A program made the translations under genes and the position numbers. The notes beneath the pieces were generated by a model, which was not told the origin of the DNA, did no database searches, and saw only the letters and a list, made by a program, of their open reading frames with translations. DNA of 64,000 nt from NCBI GenBank assembly GCA_036557285.1, contig DATBHW010000045.1, forward strand, positions 17,718 to 81,717. Direction: 5' to 3'. The DNA comes from Ktedonobacterales bacterium (GTDB taxonomy: Bacteria > Chloroflexota > Ktedonobacteria > Ktedonobacterales > DATBGS01). Shown here piece by piece: positions 31,292 through 41,453 of this stretch (the stretch's first letter is position 1; every line of letters begins with the position of its first letter).

Positions 31292-31368
31292 ACAGATACA
31301 TAAGTGGGGGCACTACATAGAGGAGACTCGCGCCGGGCCGTGAGTGTTGCAGTTTGTTCTCAAAGGTG

Positions 31369-31397
31369 AGAGCTTACGCGCCTGTAGGCTCTTTTTT
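31369..31397 (+). terminator. Leader terminator/attenuator upstream of rpsA
   Basis: AGAGCTTAC pairs with GTAGGCTCT (one G-T pair) around GCGCCT and is followed by six T residues. A competing hairpin just upstream, TCTCA-AAGG-TGAGA (31358-31371), shares the first bases of the stem. The two structures exclude each other, as in attenuation. Confidence 0.65.
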
Positions 31398-31611
31398 CGT
31401 TCCTGTGTTGCTTCGCCTGTACAAAAGAGCATATCACCTCCTTTCGGTTCGCGGTCAGCCTGTCTGTCTCCCCCGCTTATTCGCCTACGCACAGTCGCGC
31501 TTCACTTCGTAACGTCCAGGCGTGAGGGTTCCTCTCCCCGCGCTCCTGTACGCCGAGCGCCCGCGCGGCGGCCACGGCAAAACAGCGAAATGAGGGGGTG
31601 TAGACAAACCC
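31398..31611. other. Remaining rpsA leader
   Basis: Untranslated region between the attenuator and the rpsA start. It is pyrimidine-rich in its first half. No known riboswitch was recognised. Confidence 0.4.
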
Positions 31612-33132
31612 ATGTATCAAGAGGAGCATTTTGATCCCTCGACGCAGGCAACATCCAATTTCCTCGACGAGCGATCACAAAGGATGGACTTCGGCGGCGC
31701 CGACTTCAACGGGACCGACACCGAGGGCAGCGAGGGTGAGAGCAACCCGATGGCCGAGCTGCTCAAAGAGCCAGCCCACTCGCTGCGCAGTGTCAAACGG
31801 GGGGATGTCGTTGATGGGAAGATTGTGCGCAAAGACCCCGAAGAAATCCTCGTGGACATCGGCCTGAAATCAGAAGGTGTGCTTTCCACCAAAGAACTGC
31901 CCGCCACCGGCTACGGTTCCTTCGATGAACTCAACATCGACGACGAGGTGCTGGTGTACGTGATGCAGCCAGAAACCCCGGAAGGCCATGCCATCGTCTC
32001 GCTCAAACGCGCCCGCATGGAGCGTCAGTGGCGCATCGCCCAGGAACAATATGAGCGCGGCGATCTGCTGGAGGCGAAGGTCATTGACTTTAACAAGGGT
32101 GGCCTGATCGTTGATCTGGACGGCATTCGCGGCTTCGTGCCTATCTCGCAGATCCTCAACCTCAAGCGCGAAGATACTGCCGACAGCGCCGAAACCAACG
32201 CCAAATTGCAGACGATGGTGGGCCGCTCGCTTCAACTGAAGATCATCGAGATCAACCGCAACCGCAACCGGCTTATTCTTTCGGAGCGGCTGGCTGTTCA
32301 GGAATGGCGCACCAAGCGGCGCGAAGAACTCTTGAATGAGTTGCAGGTTGGCGAAGTGCGCAAGGGAACGGTGAGCAATCTAGCGAACTTCGGCGCTTTT
32401 GTCGATCTGGGCGGCGCCGATGGCCTGGTTCACATCTCCCAGCTTGCCTGGAGCCGGGTCAACCACCCCAGCGAAGTGCTGCACGTCGGCCAGGAAGTCG
32501 AGGTACAGGTGCTGGGTGTTGATAAAGAGAAAAAGAAGATCGCGCTCTCGATCAAGCGCGCCGAAGTGGACCCCTGGACCACCGTGGAACAGCGTTACCA
32601 GGTCGGCCAACTGGTCAAGGGCATCGTCACCAAGATCGCCCCGTTCGGCGCGTTCGCCCGTATCGAGGATGGCGTCGAGGGTCTGATCCATCTGTCAGAA
32701 CTGCTGCCGGGTCAAGACCCCAAAACGGCGCTGCACGAGGGCCAGGAACTGACGCTGCGCATTCTGCGCATCGAAAGCGAGCGCCGACGCCTGGGCCTGA
32801 GCGTGCGCCAGGCCGCTGAGCCGGACCAGGAGCAGCCTGCTGAAGCAGCGATTCCTGCTGGCGAAGAAGGCCAGCCGAGCGAACTCGCCGCTCAGCCAGA
32901 GCAGCCGACAGAAGAGACGCCAGCGCGAGAACCAGGGAAACGAGCAGCGCGCGAGAAGCCCGCAGAGGCTCCCAAAGCGGTAGAGAGCGCCGAAGAACTG
33001 ACAGCGATGGCGGCAGCGTTCCACGCGGCTCGCCAGAACCGCGAACGTGAGGACACGGAAGAGCAGGAGGCGCCGTCGCCGCCAGTCGTTCCGCCAGAGG
33101 AACCAGGCCAGGAAGTTGGCAGAGAACAGTAA
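31612..33132 (+). CDS. rpsA: 30S ribosomal protein S1
   Basis: A 506-residue protein with four S1 RNA-binding domains at about residues 62-130, 147-213, 245-315 and 330-400. The latter two carry the clearest motifs (GAFVDLGGADGLVHISQL and GAFARIEDGVEGLIHLSEL). It helps the ribosome bind mRNA. The first 60 residues and the last 100 are low-complexity and acidic, the latter rich in Pro, Glu and Ala, so probably disordered. Four domains instead of six is common outside Proteobacteria. It has its own promoter and an attenuator in the leader. Confidence 0.93.
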   Translation: MYQEEHFDPSTQATSNFLDERSQRMDFGGADFNGTDTEGSEGESNPMAELLKEPAHSLRSVKRGDVVDGKIVRKDPEEILVDIGLKSEGVLSTKELPATGYGSFDELNIDDEVLVYVMQPETPEGHAIVSLKRARMERQWRIAQEQYERGDLLEAKVIDFNKGGLIVDLDGIRGFVPISQILNLKREDTADSAETNAKLQTMVGRSLQLKIIEINRNRNRLILSERLAVQEWRTKRREELLNELQVGEVRKGTVSNLANFGAFVDLGGADGLVHISQLAWSRVNHPSEVLHVGQEVEVQVLGVDKEKKKIALSIKRAEVDPWTTVEQRYQVGQLVKGIVTKIAPFGAFARIEDGVEGLIHLSELLPGQDPKTALHEGQELTLRILRIESERRRLGLSVRQAAEPDQEQPAEAAIPAGEEGQPSELAAQPEQPTEETPAREPGKRAAREKPAEAPKAVESAEELTAMAAAFHAARQNREREDTEEQEAPSPPVVPPEEPGQEVGREQ

Positions 33133-33138
33133 TATCTC

Positions 33139-33236
33139 GCTGGCTGCTGGAAGAGGCAGCCAGCAGCCCTCAGATGAGGGCTGTGAGCAACCGTTCGGCC
33201 TCCTCCGCAGCCTATTGATGGGCTGCGGAGGAGGCC
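33139..33236 (+). terminator. Three tandem hairpins after rpsA
   Basis: GCTGGCTGC/GCAGCCAGC (33139-33164), AGCCCTC/GAGGGCT (33165-33182), and a 16-bp stem GGCCTCCTCCGCAGCC (33197-33212) with its complement at 33221-33236. None has a T run, but the last is very stable and ends the rpsA unit. Confidence 0.55.
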
Positions 33237-33657
33237 GCTCGATCTTCTCAGCCAGGCAAGCGCCAGATTTTCTGATGGCGTATTTCCTGCGCTCTAACAC
33301 CTGCGAACAGCATCGGTGTGAACAGGCTCATCTGCCCGATCAGAAAAGTTTGCTATAATGAGAATACCATCTATCCAGAACACGTCAGCGATCTCTTGCA
33401 GTGTGATCTATCTGTCACCAATGTACGTAAGAGATGAAGAGGAGGATTTTTTTCCCAACGACAGGGCGGGTCTGCCGCATTCATCGCTCGCTCGCATGAT
33501 AGGGTTGCTGGCCCCGCGTGGAACCAGCAAATAAGCGGCACGACGATGGATACAACGCTTGACGCTCGCCCGCGCGTATTGTATCATGAAACTGTGGTCT
33601 ACCTGAGCTATCAGAGGGCACGGTTTCTCCCTCTGCCTTGAAAGGGGGGTGACACAG
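33237..33657. other. clpC upstream region
   Basis: It holds an extended -10 box (TGCTATAAT, 33351-33359) and a fuller promoter at 33559-33587. I see neither a CIRCE element nor a CtsR-type box. Confidence 0.45.
33559..33587 (+). promoter_or_regulatory. Probable clpC promoter
   Basis: TTGACG at 33559-33564, a 17-base spacer and TATCAT at 33582-33587, about 70 bases before the clpC start. Confidence 0.6.
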
Positions 33658-36180
33658 GTGAACGACCGCGAACGTTTTGACAAATTCACTGAGCGAGCCA
33701 GAAAGGTTCTCAGTCTCGCCCAGGAAGAAGCCCAGCGCTTCAACCACAACTATATCGGCACCGAGCATTTGCTCCTTGGCCTCGTCCGCGAGGGCGAGGG
33801 GGTTGCCGCCAAGGTTCTGAGCAACCTCGGCGTAGAACTCAACAAAGTTCGCAGCGCCGTCGAGTTTATCATAGGCCGGGGGGATCGCATTGTCCTGGGA
33901 GAGATTGGCCTGACCCCACGCGCCAAGAAGGTCATCGAACTGGCGGTTGATGAAGCCCGCCGCCTGAACCATCACTACATCGGCACCGAACACCTGCTGC
34001 TGGGGTTGGTGCGCGAAGGCGAAGGCATTGCCGCCGGAGTGCTGGAGAGCCTGGGCGTCAACCTGGAAAAGGTACGCACTCAGACCATCCAGGTACTCAG
34101 CCAGGCCAGCAGCCCACATGGGCATACCGATCCCAAGCACTCCAAAACGCCCACCATTGACCAGATGGGCATGGACCTGACGGCTGCGGCGCGCGCCGGA
34201 AAACTGGACCCCATCATCGGGCGCGAAAAAGAGATTGAGCGCGTGATTCAAATCCTCTCGCGGCGCCTGAAGAACAACCCCGCCCTCATTGGCGAGCCGG
34301 GTGTTGGGAAAACTGCCATTGCCGAAGGGCTGGCTCAGAAGATCATTGCGGGCGAAGTCCCTGAGACACTCGCTGGCAAGCGATTGCTCACCCTGGATGT
34401 GGGTTCGCTGGTCGCGGGCACCAAGTATCGCGGCGAATTTGAAGAGCGACTCAAGAAAATCATCGAGGAGATTCGCAGCAGCGGCGACTGCATTATTTTC
34501 ATTGACGAACTGCATACGCTAGTCGGCGCAGGCGCGGCAGAAGGGGCGGTGGACGCGGCCAATATTTTGAAGCCGGCCCTCTCTCGCGGCGAACTCCAGT
34601 GCATCGGCGCCACCACGCTTGATGAATATCGCAAGTATATCGAGCGTGACCAGGCTCTGCAACGGCGCTTCCAGGAAGTCATGGTGCGCGAATCTACCGT
34701 TGAGGAAACCATTGACATCCTCAAAGGTATCCGCGAAAAGTACGAGCAACATCATCGCCTGACCATCTCCGACGCGGCCATCAAAGCCTCCGCCGAAATG
34801 GCAAGCCGCTATATCACCGACCGCTTCCTGCCTGACAAGGCTATTGACCTGGTTGACGAGGCTGCCAGCCGTGTTCGCATGCAGCGTTCCCTAGCTCCCC
34901 TCAACCTCAAAGAAGCCATGAAGGGACTGGAGGCCGTCCTCACTGAAAAGGAGTCTGCCATCCAGCAGCAGGAATACGAACTGGCGGCGGAACTGCGTGA
35001 CCGCGAGGTCAAGCTGCGTGACCGTATCGCCAAGCTCGAATCCGGCTGGCACAAAGAGCAAGGCAACGAGAAACCCGTTGTTGGCGAAGAGGATATTGCC
35101 CAGATCGTCTCGATGTGGACAGGTATCCCCGTCATGCGCATCGCCCAGGAAGAGTCGGTCCGGCTGCTCCAAATGGAAGAAGCGTTGCACAAGCGTATCA
35201 TTGGACAGCAGGAGCCAATCGACATCATCAGCAAGGCTGTGCGCCGCGCGAGGGCTGGCCTGAAAGACCCCAAGCGCCCCATTGGTTCATTTATCTTCAT
35301 GGGGCCAACCGGCGTCGGCAAGACCGAGCTGGCGAAGGCGCTGGCCGAGTTTATGTTTGGCAGCGAAGACGCCCTTATCAAGATCGATATGTCTGAGTTC
35401 ATGGAGCGCCACGCGGCAGCCCGTCTCGTGGGCGCGCCTCCGGGCTATGTCGGCTACGAAGAGGGCGGCCAGTTAACTGAGGCGGTACGCCGCAAGTCCT
35501 ACAGCGTCATCTTGCTCGATGAGATCGAGAAGGCGCACCCGGATGTCTTCAATATGCTCCTCCAGATTTTGGAGGATGGCAAGCTGACCGACGCAAAGGG
35601 TCGCACAGTGGATTTCCGCAACACCATTGTGATAATGACCTCCAACGTCGGCGCCAGCGAAATGAACAAAGCCGCGTCCATCGGCTTCGCGCAAGGCAAG
35701 GATAAAGCCAAAGCCGCGCAGCAGGAATACGAGCGCATGAAGGATAAGGTCTTGAGCGAACTCAAGAACACCTTCAAGCCCGAATTCCTGAACCGTATTG
35801 ACGCGATCATTGTCTTCCACTCCCTCAAGCAAGAGGAAGTGCGCCAGATCGTTGATTTGATGCTGGCTCGCGTGCGTGTGCAGCTCACCGAGCAGCAGGT
35901 CGAGCTGATCGTGTCCGACGACACCAAGGATTTCCTGGTGACAAAGGGCTTCGACCCGCAGTTTGGCGCTCGCCCGCTGCGCCGGACCATTCAGAACATG
36001 GTAGAAGACCCTCTGGCCGAGGGTCTGCTCCAGGGGAAGTTTAAGCCCGGTGACGTGGTGGAAGCGCTGGTCATTGATGGCGTGCTGGTACTCGAACCCC
36101 GCCGCCCATTGGAGGCTTTGCCGCCCCCGCCACCGGAGGCCGCGCTTTCGGCTGGTGAAGCGGCAGGCGAAAGTCTATAA
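33658..36180 (+). CDS. clpC: ClpC-type AAA+ unfoldase of the Clp protease
   Basis: A protein of about 840 residues that unfolds substrates for ClpP. The N-terminal double Clp-N repeat is visible ([20 protein letters not shown] and [20 protein letters not shown]). The first AAA domain has Walker A GEPGVGKT, then a UVR-like middle region ([20 protein letters not shown]). The second AAA domain has GPTGVGKT and a C-terminal D2-small domain. GTG 33658 follows a GGGGGG track by eight bases and is preferred over GTG 33649, which overlaps it. Unlike in Firmicutes, no ctsR, mcsA or mcsB precedes it. Confidence 0.96.
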   Translation: MNDRERFDKFTERARKVLSLAQEEAQRFNHNYIGTEHLLLGLVREGEGVAAKVLSNLGVELNKVRSAVEFIIGRGDRIVLGEIGLTPRAKKVIELAVDEARRLNHHYIGTEHLLLGLVREGEGIAAGVLESLGVNLEKVRTQTIQVLSQASSPHGHTDPKHSKTPTIDQMGMDLTAAARAGKLDPIIGREKEIERVIQILSRRLKNNPALIGEPGVGKTAIAEGLAQKIIAGEVPETLAGKRLLTLDVGSLVAGTKYRGEFEERLKKIIEEIRSSGDCIIFIDELHTLVGAGAAEGAVDAANILKPALSRGELQCIGATTLDEYRKYIERDQALQRRFQEVMVRESTVEETIDILKGIREKYEQHHRLTISDAAIKASAEMASRYITDRFLPDKAIDLVDEAASRVRMQRSLAPLNLKEAMKGLEAVLTEKESAIQQQEYELAAELRDREVKLRDRIAKLESGWHKEQGNEKPVVGEEDIAQIVSMWTGIPVMRIAQEESVRLLQMEEALHKRIIGQQEPIDIISKAVRRARAGLKDPKRPIGSFIFMGPTGVGKTELAKALAEFMFGSEDALIKIDMSEFMERHAAARLVGAPPGYVGYEEGGQLTEAVRRKSYSVILLDEIEKAHPDVFNMLLQILEDGKLTDAKGRTVDFRNTIVIMTSNVGASEMNKAASIGFAQGKDKAKAAQQEYERMKDKVLSELKNTFKPEFLNRIDAIIVFHSLKQEEVRQIVDLMLARVRVQLTEQQVELIVSDDTKDFLVTKGFDPQFGARPLRRTIQNMVEDPLAEGLLQGKFKPGDVVEALVIDGVLVLEPRRPLEALPPPPPEAALSAGEAAGESL

Positions 36181-36323
36181 CGTGTAGGGCCTGGGCCAGT
36201 TCGTTCCAACGTTCGCAGGTGGCCCCCGTTGGGAGCTACGCGCCGCAGCGCAGCCCCCAGCAGGGGAGCATGTGCGCCATTTTAAGAACGGGTCCAGGCT
36301 CTTTCTGCCCTTTCAGGATCACT

Positions 36324-37832
36324 ATGCCTAAAACCTATACGAAATATACCTGCCAGCAATGCGGCTATGAAAGCGCGAAATATCTGGGCCGCTGTCCAGA
36401 TTGCAGCGCCTGGAACAGCATGGTTGAAACAGTTGAGCAAGCAGCATCGGCTGCGCGCGCTAGCGGAGGAAGCCAGCGCGCGTCAGGCGGCCTCAGCGGC
36501 ATCTACAACCAGCCTATCCCCTTGCCGGAGGTTCGCGCCATCGCCCATACACGACTCAGCACCGGCATTGGCGAGATGAATCGTGTGCTGGGAGGCGGTC
36601 TGGTGCCGGGTTCAGTGGTGTTGATCGGCGGCGAGCCGGGCATCGGTAAATCAACGCTGCTGCTGCAAGTCGCGGGCAATATTGCCGAAACCACCGGTGT
36701 CGTGTTGTATGTCACTGCCGAAGAATCCGCGGAACAGGTGAAGATACGCGCCGAGCGCCTGGGTATCTCCAGCAGCCGCCTGAGCCTGTATCCTGAAAGC
36801 GACCTCGATACCATCGCGGAAGCCATCAACGGCCTCAAGCCCGCGCTGGTCATTGTTGATTCAATTCAGACGATTGCCTCTGAGCAACTGACCTCGGCCC
36901 CCGGCAGCATCAGCCAGGTCCGCGATGGGGCCAACCGGCTGCACCGCATCGCCAAAAGCCTGCACATCCCCATCTTCATCATCGGCCACGTCACCAAAGA
37001 AGGCTCGGTGGCCGGACCACGCGCCCTGGAGCACATCGTTGATGCCGTCCTCTATCTCGAAGGTGAACGCTTCCATACCTATCGCCTCTTGCGCGGCGCG
37101 AAAAATCGTTTTGGCGCTACCCATGAGGTAGGCGTATTTGAGATGCAGGGAGAAGGGATGGTTGAAATCCCCAACCCTTCGGCGGTCTTCCTGAACGAGC
37201 GTGGACCGCGCTCCACCGGAACATCCGTCGTCGTCAGCATGGAAGGCACGCGCCCGCTGCTGGTGGAGGTGCAGGCGTTGACCTCCACGACAGCGTTTGG
37301 CACGCCGCGCATCACCACTACCGGCGTTGACCATAATCGCTTGTTGATGCTGCTGGCCGTTCTAACCAAGCGAGTTGGCCTCTTGTTGTATAATCATGAT
37401 GTCTATGTCAATGTTGTTGGCGGCTTTAGTCTGGACGAGCCGGGCGTTGATCTAGGAGTGGCAGCGGCAGTGGCCTCCAGCTTCAAAGAGCGGCAGGTTC
37501 CTCCTGATGTCGCGCTCATCGGCGAGGTTGGCCTCTCCGGCGAGGTACGCTCAGTCAGTCGGGTGGCGCTGCGGGTGCGCGAAGCGGCAAAACTAGGATT
37601 TCGTCGTTGCATTGTGCCGAAGTCTGGCACGCCTCTTGATATATTGGATAACTGGACCCCATCAACATCTGGGCAGGCGCTCGATCACGACGGGGATGGC
37701 CCCCGCGAACGGGGAGCGCAGCCCCACGCGAAAGCGAAAACCAGCCCAGGCTCGCCAGCAGAAGGCCGCCAGGGCATCGAACTGGTGCGAGTGGCGACAT
37801 TGGCCCAGGCATTGGAAGCCGCGCTTGACTAA
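36324..37832 (+). CDS. radA: DNA repair protein RadA/Sms
   Basis: A 502-residue recombination helicase-like protein acting in branch migration. It starts with the four-cysteine zinc finger (CQQCGYES and CPDCSAW). The RecA-like core has Walker A GGEPGIGKST, and a RadA-specific motif lies in GAKNRFG near residue 255. The C-terminal third is a Lon-protease-like domain (VNVVGGFSLDEPGVDLGVAA). The last 60 residues include a non-conserved hydrophilic insertion. ATG 36324 begins at the zinc finger; the open frame upstream has no homology. Confidence 0.95.
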   Translation: MPKTYTKYTCQQCGYESAKYLGRCPDCSAWNSMVETVEQAASAARASGGSQRASGGLSGIYNQPIPLPEVRAIAHTRLSTGIGEMNRVLGGGLVPGSVVLIGGEPGIGKSTLLLQVAGNIAETTGVVLYVTAEESAEQVKIRAERLGISSSRLSLYPESDLDTIAEAINGLKPALVIVDSIQTIASEQLTSAPGSISQVRDGANRLHRIAKSLHIPIFIIGHVTKEGSVAGPRALEHIVDAVLYLEGERFHTYRLLRGAKNRFGATHEVGVFEMQGEGMVEIPNPSAVFLNERGPRSTGTSVVVSMEGTRPLLVEVQALTSTTAFGTPRITTTGVDHNRLLMLLAVLTKRVGLLLYNHDVYVNVVGGFSLDEPGVDLGVAAAVASSFKERQVPPDVALIGEVGLSGEVRSVSRVALRVREAAKLGFRRCIVPKSGTPLDILDNWTPSTSGQALDHDGDGPRERGAQPHAKAKTSPGSPAEGRQGIELVRVATLAQALEAALD

Positions 37833-38240
37833 CCAGCGTATCATGAAAAGAAGACCACTGTGTAGTAAAGAGTAGCAGATAAGCATTACTGGAGTTCAAC
37901 ATCGTGTACCCCAGAGATGCAATCAACTTTTTCGGTAGCATCTATTTGGACAAACAAGGAGATCCAGAGGGGCGTAGGCGCTCATCAACTCATCAGAGCT
38001 GGATGAACTGGCAGGTGATGTTGACTGCACTTATCCATTGTTTATTGCTTGCCCCCTCTGATAGCGCAGCACAGCAGATACCACCTGGAAAAGAAAGCTG
38101 GGCCACTCAAAGGTTCAGGAGAGGTGGTGTCGGCTCTCTCGCAGCACAGGTAGCCCTATGGTGGGGGAACTTGAGGAGGGAACCATCCCTAAGCCATAAC
38201 CTGGCTTCGTGGAGATGCACAGCTTTGGAGGTTGCAAAGC
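37833..38240. other. Intergenic region between radA and the PIN-TRAM gene
   Basis: This 408-base gap is where disA lies in the Firmicutes gene order. An open frame from 37904 has no recognisable domain. Short hairpins such as AAGCCA-TAACC-TGGCTT near 38190 are present, but no known riboswitch was identified. Confidence 0.4.
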
Positions 38241-39419
38241 ATGTCAGCAGCACTTATTTCCCGCATCAGCGGGGCAATCGTCGCCGCAGGTCTGAGCCTG
38301 GGCATTATGTGGGAGCAAAACCAGTGGGGCTGGTGGTGGCCTATTGTAGCAGGCATCGCGGCGGCCTGTGGGGTGATAGCGTTTATCATTACCCCTTATA
38401 TCACCATCTACCCCTATCGCTGGGTGCGTGATACCATTCGCCGCGCCTCGGCAGGTGATATTGTTGCGGCAACCATCGGCCTGATTGTCGGGTTGATTAT
38501 TGCGGCATTGCTTACGCTGCCATTATCAGAACTCACCTTTCTGAGTCTTGGGAAAGTGCTTCCCTTCCTGGGCGCGCTGCTCTTTGGCTATCTAGGCGTG
38601 GCAACTGCCGTCTTACAAAAGCAGGAACTCGCCCATCTTTTCAGCGGCATCTGGACAGTGCGCCAGCGCCGCGCACAAGAGCGCGAAGAGCGGGACCGCG
38701 AGAAAGGCGACCGGGAGAATCGAGACCGCGAAAGCGGCTCTCTGGAAGAAGTCGAAGGCCGGGACCGCCGCCGAGACAACGAAAGTCGGGCCAAAAAGAA
38801 CGGCAAAGTCTCCGATAAGATTTTGCTCGACACCAGCGCCATCATTGACGGACGCATCGCCGACATCAGCCAGACGGGCTTCGTCAATGGCACGCTCCTG
38901 GTGCCGCGCTTTGTGCTGGAGGAACTGCAACATATCGCCGACTCGGCTGATACCCTGCGCCGCAACCGGGGTCGGCGCGGGCTGGACATCCTCAACCGGC
39001 TGCAAAAAGAAACCAACATCCCCGTTGAGATCTCCGATAACGACATTGATGGGATCGTCGAGGTAGACGCCAAGCTGGTCAAAATGGCCCGCAACCTGCA
39101 CTGCCCCATCATCACCAACGACTTTAACCTCAACCGCGTGGCCGAGCTTCAGGGCGTCAAAGTCCTCAATATCAATGAACTGGCAAACGCCGTCAAGCCC
39201 GTTCTGCTGCCTGGCGAAGAGATGCTGGTCAAGATCATTCAGGACGGCAAAGAGCTTGGTCAGGGCGTTGGCTATCTTGATGATGGCACGATGATCGTCG
39301 TAGAGGGTGGCCGCCAGCACATGAACAGCACCGTCGAAGTCACCGTGACGCGCGTGCTGCAAACGGTGGCTGGCCGGATGATTTTCGCCCACCCCAAAGG
39401 CAGCCCATCGAAGAAGTAG
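38241..39419 (+). CDS. PIN-TRAM domain membrane protein (YacL type)
   Basis: A 392-residue protein with four membrane helices in the first 130 residues and a highly charged Arg/Glu-rich linker around 140-190. A PIN nuclease-like domain follows (ILLDTSAIIDGRIADI, with acidic residues repeated at ITNDFNLNRVAEL), and a C-terminal TRAM domain (GVGYLDDGTMIVVEGGRQHM). YacL-type proteins lie between radA/disA and ispD in many bacteria; an RNase role is inferred. GGAGG at 38226-38230 supports ATG 38241. Confidence 0.9.
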   Translation: MSAALISRISGAIVAAGLSLGIMWEQNQWGWWWPIVAGIAAACGVIAFIITPYITIYPYRWVRDTIRRASAGDIVAATIGLIVGLIIAALLTLPLSELTFLSLGKVLPFLGALLFGYLGVATAVLQKQELAHLFSGIWTVRQRRAQEREERDREKGDRENRDRESGSLEEVEGRDRRRDNESRAKKNGKVSDKILLDTSAIIDGRIADISQTGFVNGTLLVPRFVLEELQHIADSADTLRRNRGRRGLDILNRLQKETNIPVEISDNDIDGIVEVDAKLVKMARNLHCPIITNDFNLNRVAELQGVKVLNINELANAVKPVLLPGEEMLVKIIQDGKELGQGVGYLDDGTMIVVEGGRQHMNSTVEVTVTRVLQTVAGRMIFAHPKGSPSKK

Positions 39420-39440
39420 CCAGGCAGAAAGTGACGCGGA

Positions 39441-40187
39441 ATGAGCAGCGAGCGCGGGCGCGCGAGCGCCCACCGCCAAAGGCGCAAACGGGTGGCCGCC
39501 GTCATTGTCGCGGCAGGCAGCAGCCAGCGCATGCAAGGCATCAACAAAACCTGGGCTAGCCTGGGCGGGAAGCCGCTCCTGGCCCACAGCATCGCTGTCT
39601 TCGAGCAATCCGGGCTGATTGATGATCTGGTCGTCGTACTGGCAAAAGAGGCGCTGATCGAGGGCAAACGGCGGCGCGAGCAAGAGGGCTGGGGAGCAAT
39701 GTGCTGCTTCACGCCCGGCGGCGCCCGGCGGCGCGACTCTGCGCTGGCCGGACTGGAGGCGCTTGCGCCTGCTCCCGACTATGTGCTGATTCACGATGGG
39801 GCGCGGCCATTCATCACCACGACGCTGATCGAGCAAGGGCTGGCTGCCGCTCGACGACACGGTGCAGCTACCGCTGCCGTTCCCGTCAAGGACACCATCA
39901 AGCGCGTCGGGCCGGATGGGCTGGTGCTGGAAACGCTGGACCGCGCCGCGCTCTGGTCCATTCAGACGCCCCAGGTCTTCGCCTATGACCTCATCCTCGC
40001 TGCCCATCACACTATCGAACCGGCCTGGGACGCCACCGACGACGCCGCGCTGGTCGAGCGCGCGGGCCACCCCGTCGCCCTCTTCATGGGCGCGTATGAA
40101 AATATCAAAATCACCACTCCCGACGACCTGCTGATCGCCGAGGCCATGCTCAACCGTCTGGCAAAGAGTTCTGCGCTATCCGGCTGA
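39441..40187 (+). CDS. ispD: 2-C-methyl-D-erythritol 4-phosphate cytidylyltransferase (IspD)
   Basis: IspD joins CTP to methylerythritol phosphate in the non-mevalonate isoprenoid pathway. The 248-residue product has the nucleotide loop VAAVIVAAGSSQRM near residues 18-31. It also has the motif YVLIHDGARPFIT, the lysine-containing AVPVKDTIKRV, and QTPQVFAYDLI. A short basic N-terminal extension precedes the fold. It is 21 bases after the PIN-TRAM gene and 86 before ispF, with a REP-like element in between. Confidence 0.95.
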   Translation: MSSERGRASAHRQRRKRVAAVIVAAGSSQRMQGINKTWASLGGKPLLAHSIAVFEQSGLIDDLVVVLAKEALIEGKRRREQEGWGAMCCFTPGGARRRDSALAGLEALAPAPDYVLIHDGARPFITTTLIEQGLAAARRHGAATAAVPVKDTIKRVGPDGLVLETLDRAALWSIQTPQVFAYDLILAAHHTIEPAWDATDDAALVERAGHPVALFMGAYENIKITTPDDLLIAEAMLNRLAKSSALSG

Positions 40188-40196
40188 ATACTGCTG

Positions 40197-40225
40197 GTAG
40201 CGCCGCCGTTCCTGGCGGCAAGTCG
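40197..40225 (+). repeat. REP-like element, single copy
   Basis: GTAGCGCCGCC-GTTCCT-GGCGGCAAGTCG forms a 6-bp GC stem. It matches the left arm of the larger inverted repeat at 58576-58631 almost base for base (27 of 29). Confidence 0.65.
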
Positions 40226-40273
40226 GTTCGCTATTCAGCAAGAGTTGGCTTACTATCAATAAAGGCACGCGCT

Positions 40274-40753
40274 ATGGCTATAAGAATTGGTATCGGCTAC
40301 GACGTTCACGGCTTCACTGAAGGACGCCCGTTGGTGATTGGCGGCGTAGCAATCCCCCACGCGCGCGGGCTGGCGGGCCATTCTGACGCCGACGTGTTGA
40401 TTCACGCCATCGTTGATGCCCTCCTGGGCGCGGCGGCGCTGGGCGACATCGGCAGCCACTTCCCCTCCAACGACCTACGTTGGAAAGATGCGCCCAGCCG
40501 CGCCTTCCTGAGCTACACCCGCGATCTGCTGGCGGCGCGAGGCTGGCGCGTGAGCAATCTCGACGCCGTAATCGTGGCCGAGCGCCCGAAGCTGGCCCCA
40601 CATATTCCAACTATGCGCGCCGAACTGGCGCGTCAGTTAGAAATTGACCTGGAGCAGATCAGCGTCAAAGCCACCACCACCGATGGCCTCGGCTTTACCG
40701 GGCGCGAAGAAGGCATCGGCTGCTGCGCCGTCGTCCTCATCGAGCGCAGCTAG
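40274..40753 (+). CDS. ispF: 2-C-methyl-D-erythritol 2,4-cyclodiphosphate synthase (IspF)
   Basis: IspF catalyses the cyclisation step of the same isoprenoid pathway as IspD. The 159-residue product has the metal-binding DVH near residue 10 (IGYDVHGFTEG), a second metal histidine (GLAGHSDADVLIHAI), and the active-site region DIGSHFPSND. The C-terminal motif is ATTTDGLGFTGREEGIGC. Length and motifs are standard. Confidence 0.97.
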   Translation: MAIRIGIGYDVHGFTEGRPLVIGGVAIPHARGLAGHSDADVLIHAIVDALLGAAALGDIGSHFPSNDLRWKDAPSRAFLSYTRDLLAARGWRVSNLDAVIVAERPKLAPHIPTMRAELARQLEIDLEQISVKATTTDGLGFTGREEGIGCCAVVLIERS

Positions 40754-40841
40754 TCCGTGTACCCGCAAACAAGCAGCAGGCCATACAGGACGTGGAAACA
40801 ATGCGCGCAAAACAGGAGTCCCAGATACCAGCCAGCAGGCT

Positions 40842-41453
40842 TCATGCTCGTGCAAACACGTCGGCAACCGTCATCGTAAAACCAGGAACCGCATCGTACC
40901 CTTCAAGCGTCTCTCCAACGCGCATAATGAGGCCAGGTCCGTCCTGGTCCCCTGGCCGCCAGACCTCTACCTCCCGACGTTTGGGCCACACAATCCACCC
41001 CAACCGTGAGCCAGCGGCAAGATAGCGTTTGATGTGCGTGCGCATCTTGGAACGAAACTGGCTCTTGCTGGCGATCTCCACGACAAAATCGGGGGCCAAC
41101 CTGGGCGCGATCTCCTTTTCGTCGGCGGCGTCAATGATGGGGAGCAGTTGAGCGCGAACAAACGCCACATCTGGATGCCACACCGTCTCACCCTCGTCTC
41201 CAGGCTGGCTGAGATCATATTCGTATTGCTGCATCGTGACCCGCCCCAGGTCGCGGGAGTCCACCGAGGTACGCAACGCCATCGCTATGTTTAGCGCAAT
41301 GACATCGTGCTTGCTATAATGCACGCCCAAAAGGAACACCAACCTTCCATTGGTGAGTTCGGTGCTGCCCCGTTCCACTTCTGGGAGATGGCAATACTCG
41401 GCTGCCGTCATCAAATCTCCCTCGTATTCTCGATAGTAGTGTTCCAGTGCCAT
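40842..41453 (-). CDS. Uma2-family (DUF820) putative restriction-fold nuclease
   Basis: A 203-residue protein of the Uma2 family, which adopts a PD-(D/E)XK nuclease fold. Key segments are WHPDVAFV (the metal Asp), PDFVVEIASKSQ (Glu and a downstream Lys/Gln) and GWIVWPKRREVEVWRP. Uma2 proteins are numerous in Cyanobacteria and Chloroflexota and have no proven target. AAAGAGGG is eight bases before ATG 41453. It is inserted on the opposite strand between ispF and cysS. Confidence 0.88.
   Translation of the reverse strand: MALEHYYREYEGDLMTAAEYCHLPEVERGSTELTNGRLVFLLGVHYSKHDVIALNIAMALRTSVDSRDLGRVTMQQYEYDLSQPGDEGETVWHPDVAFVRAQLLPIIDAADEKEIAPRLAPDFVVEIASKSQFRSKMRTHIKRYLAAGSRLGWIVWPKRREVEVWRPGDQDGPGLIMRVGETLEGYDAVPGFTMTVADVFARA

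Noticed and set aside
37904..38431. 175-codon frame between radA and the PIN-TRAM gene
   Set aside because: Overlaps the clear PIN-TRAM start, no domain, no sign of DisA sequence.
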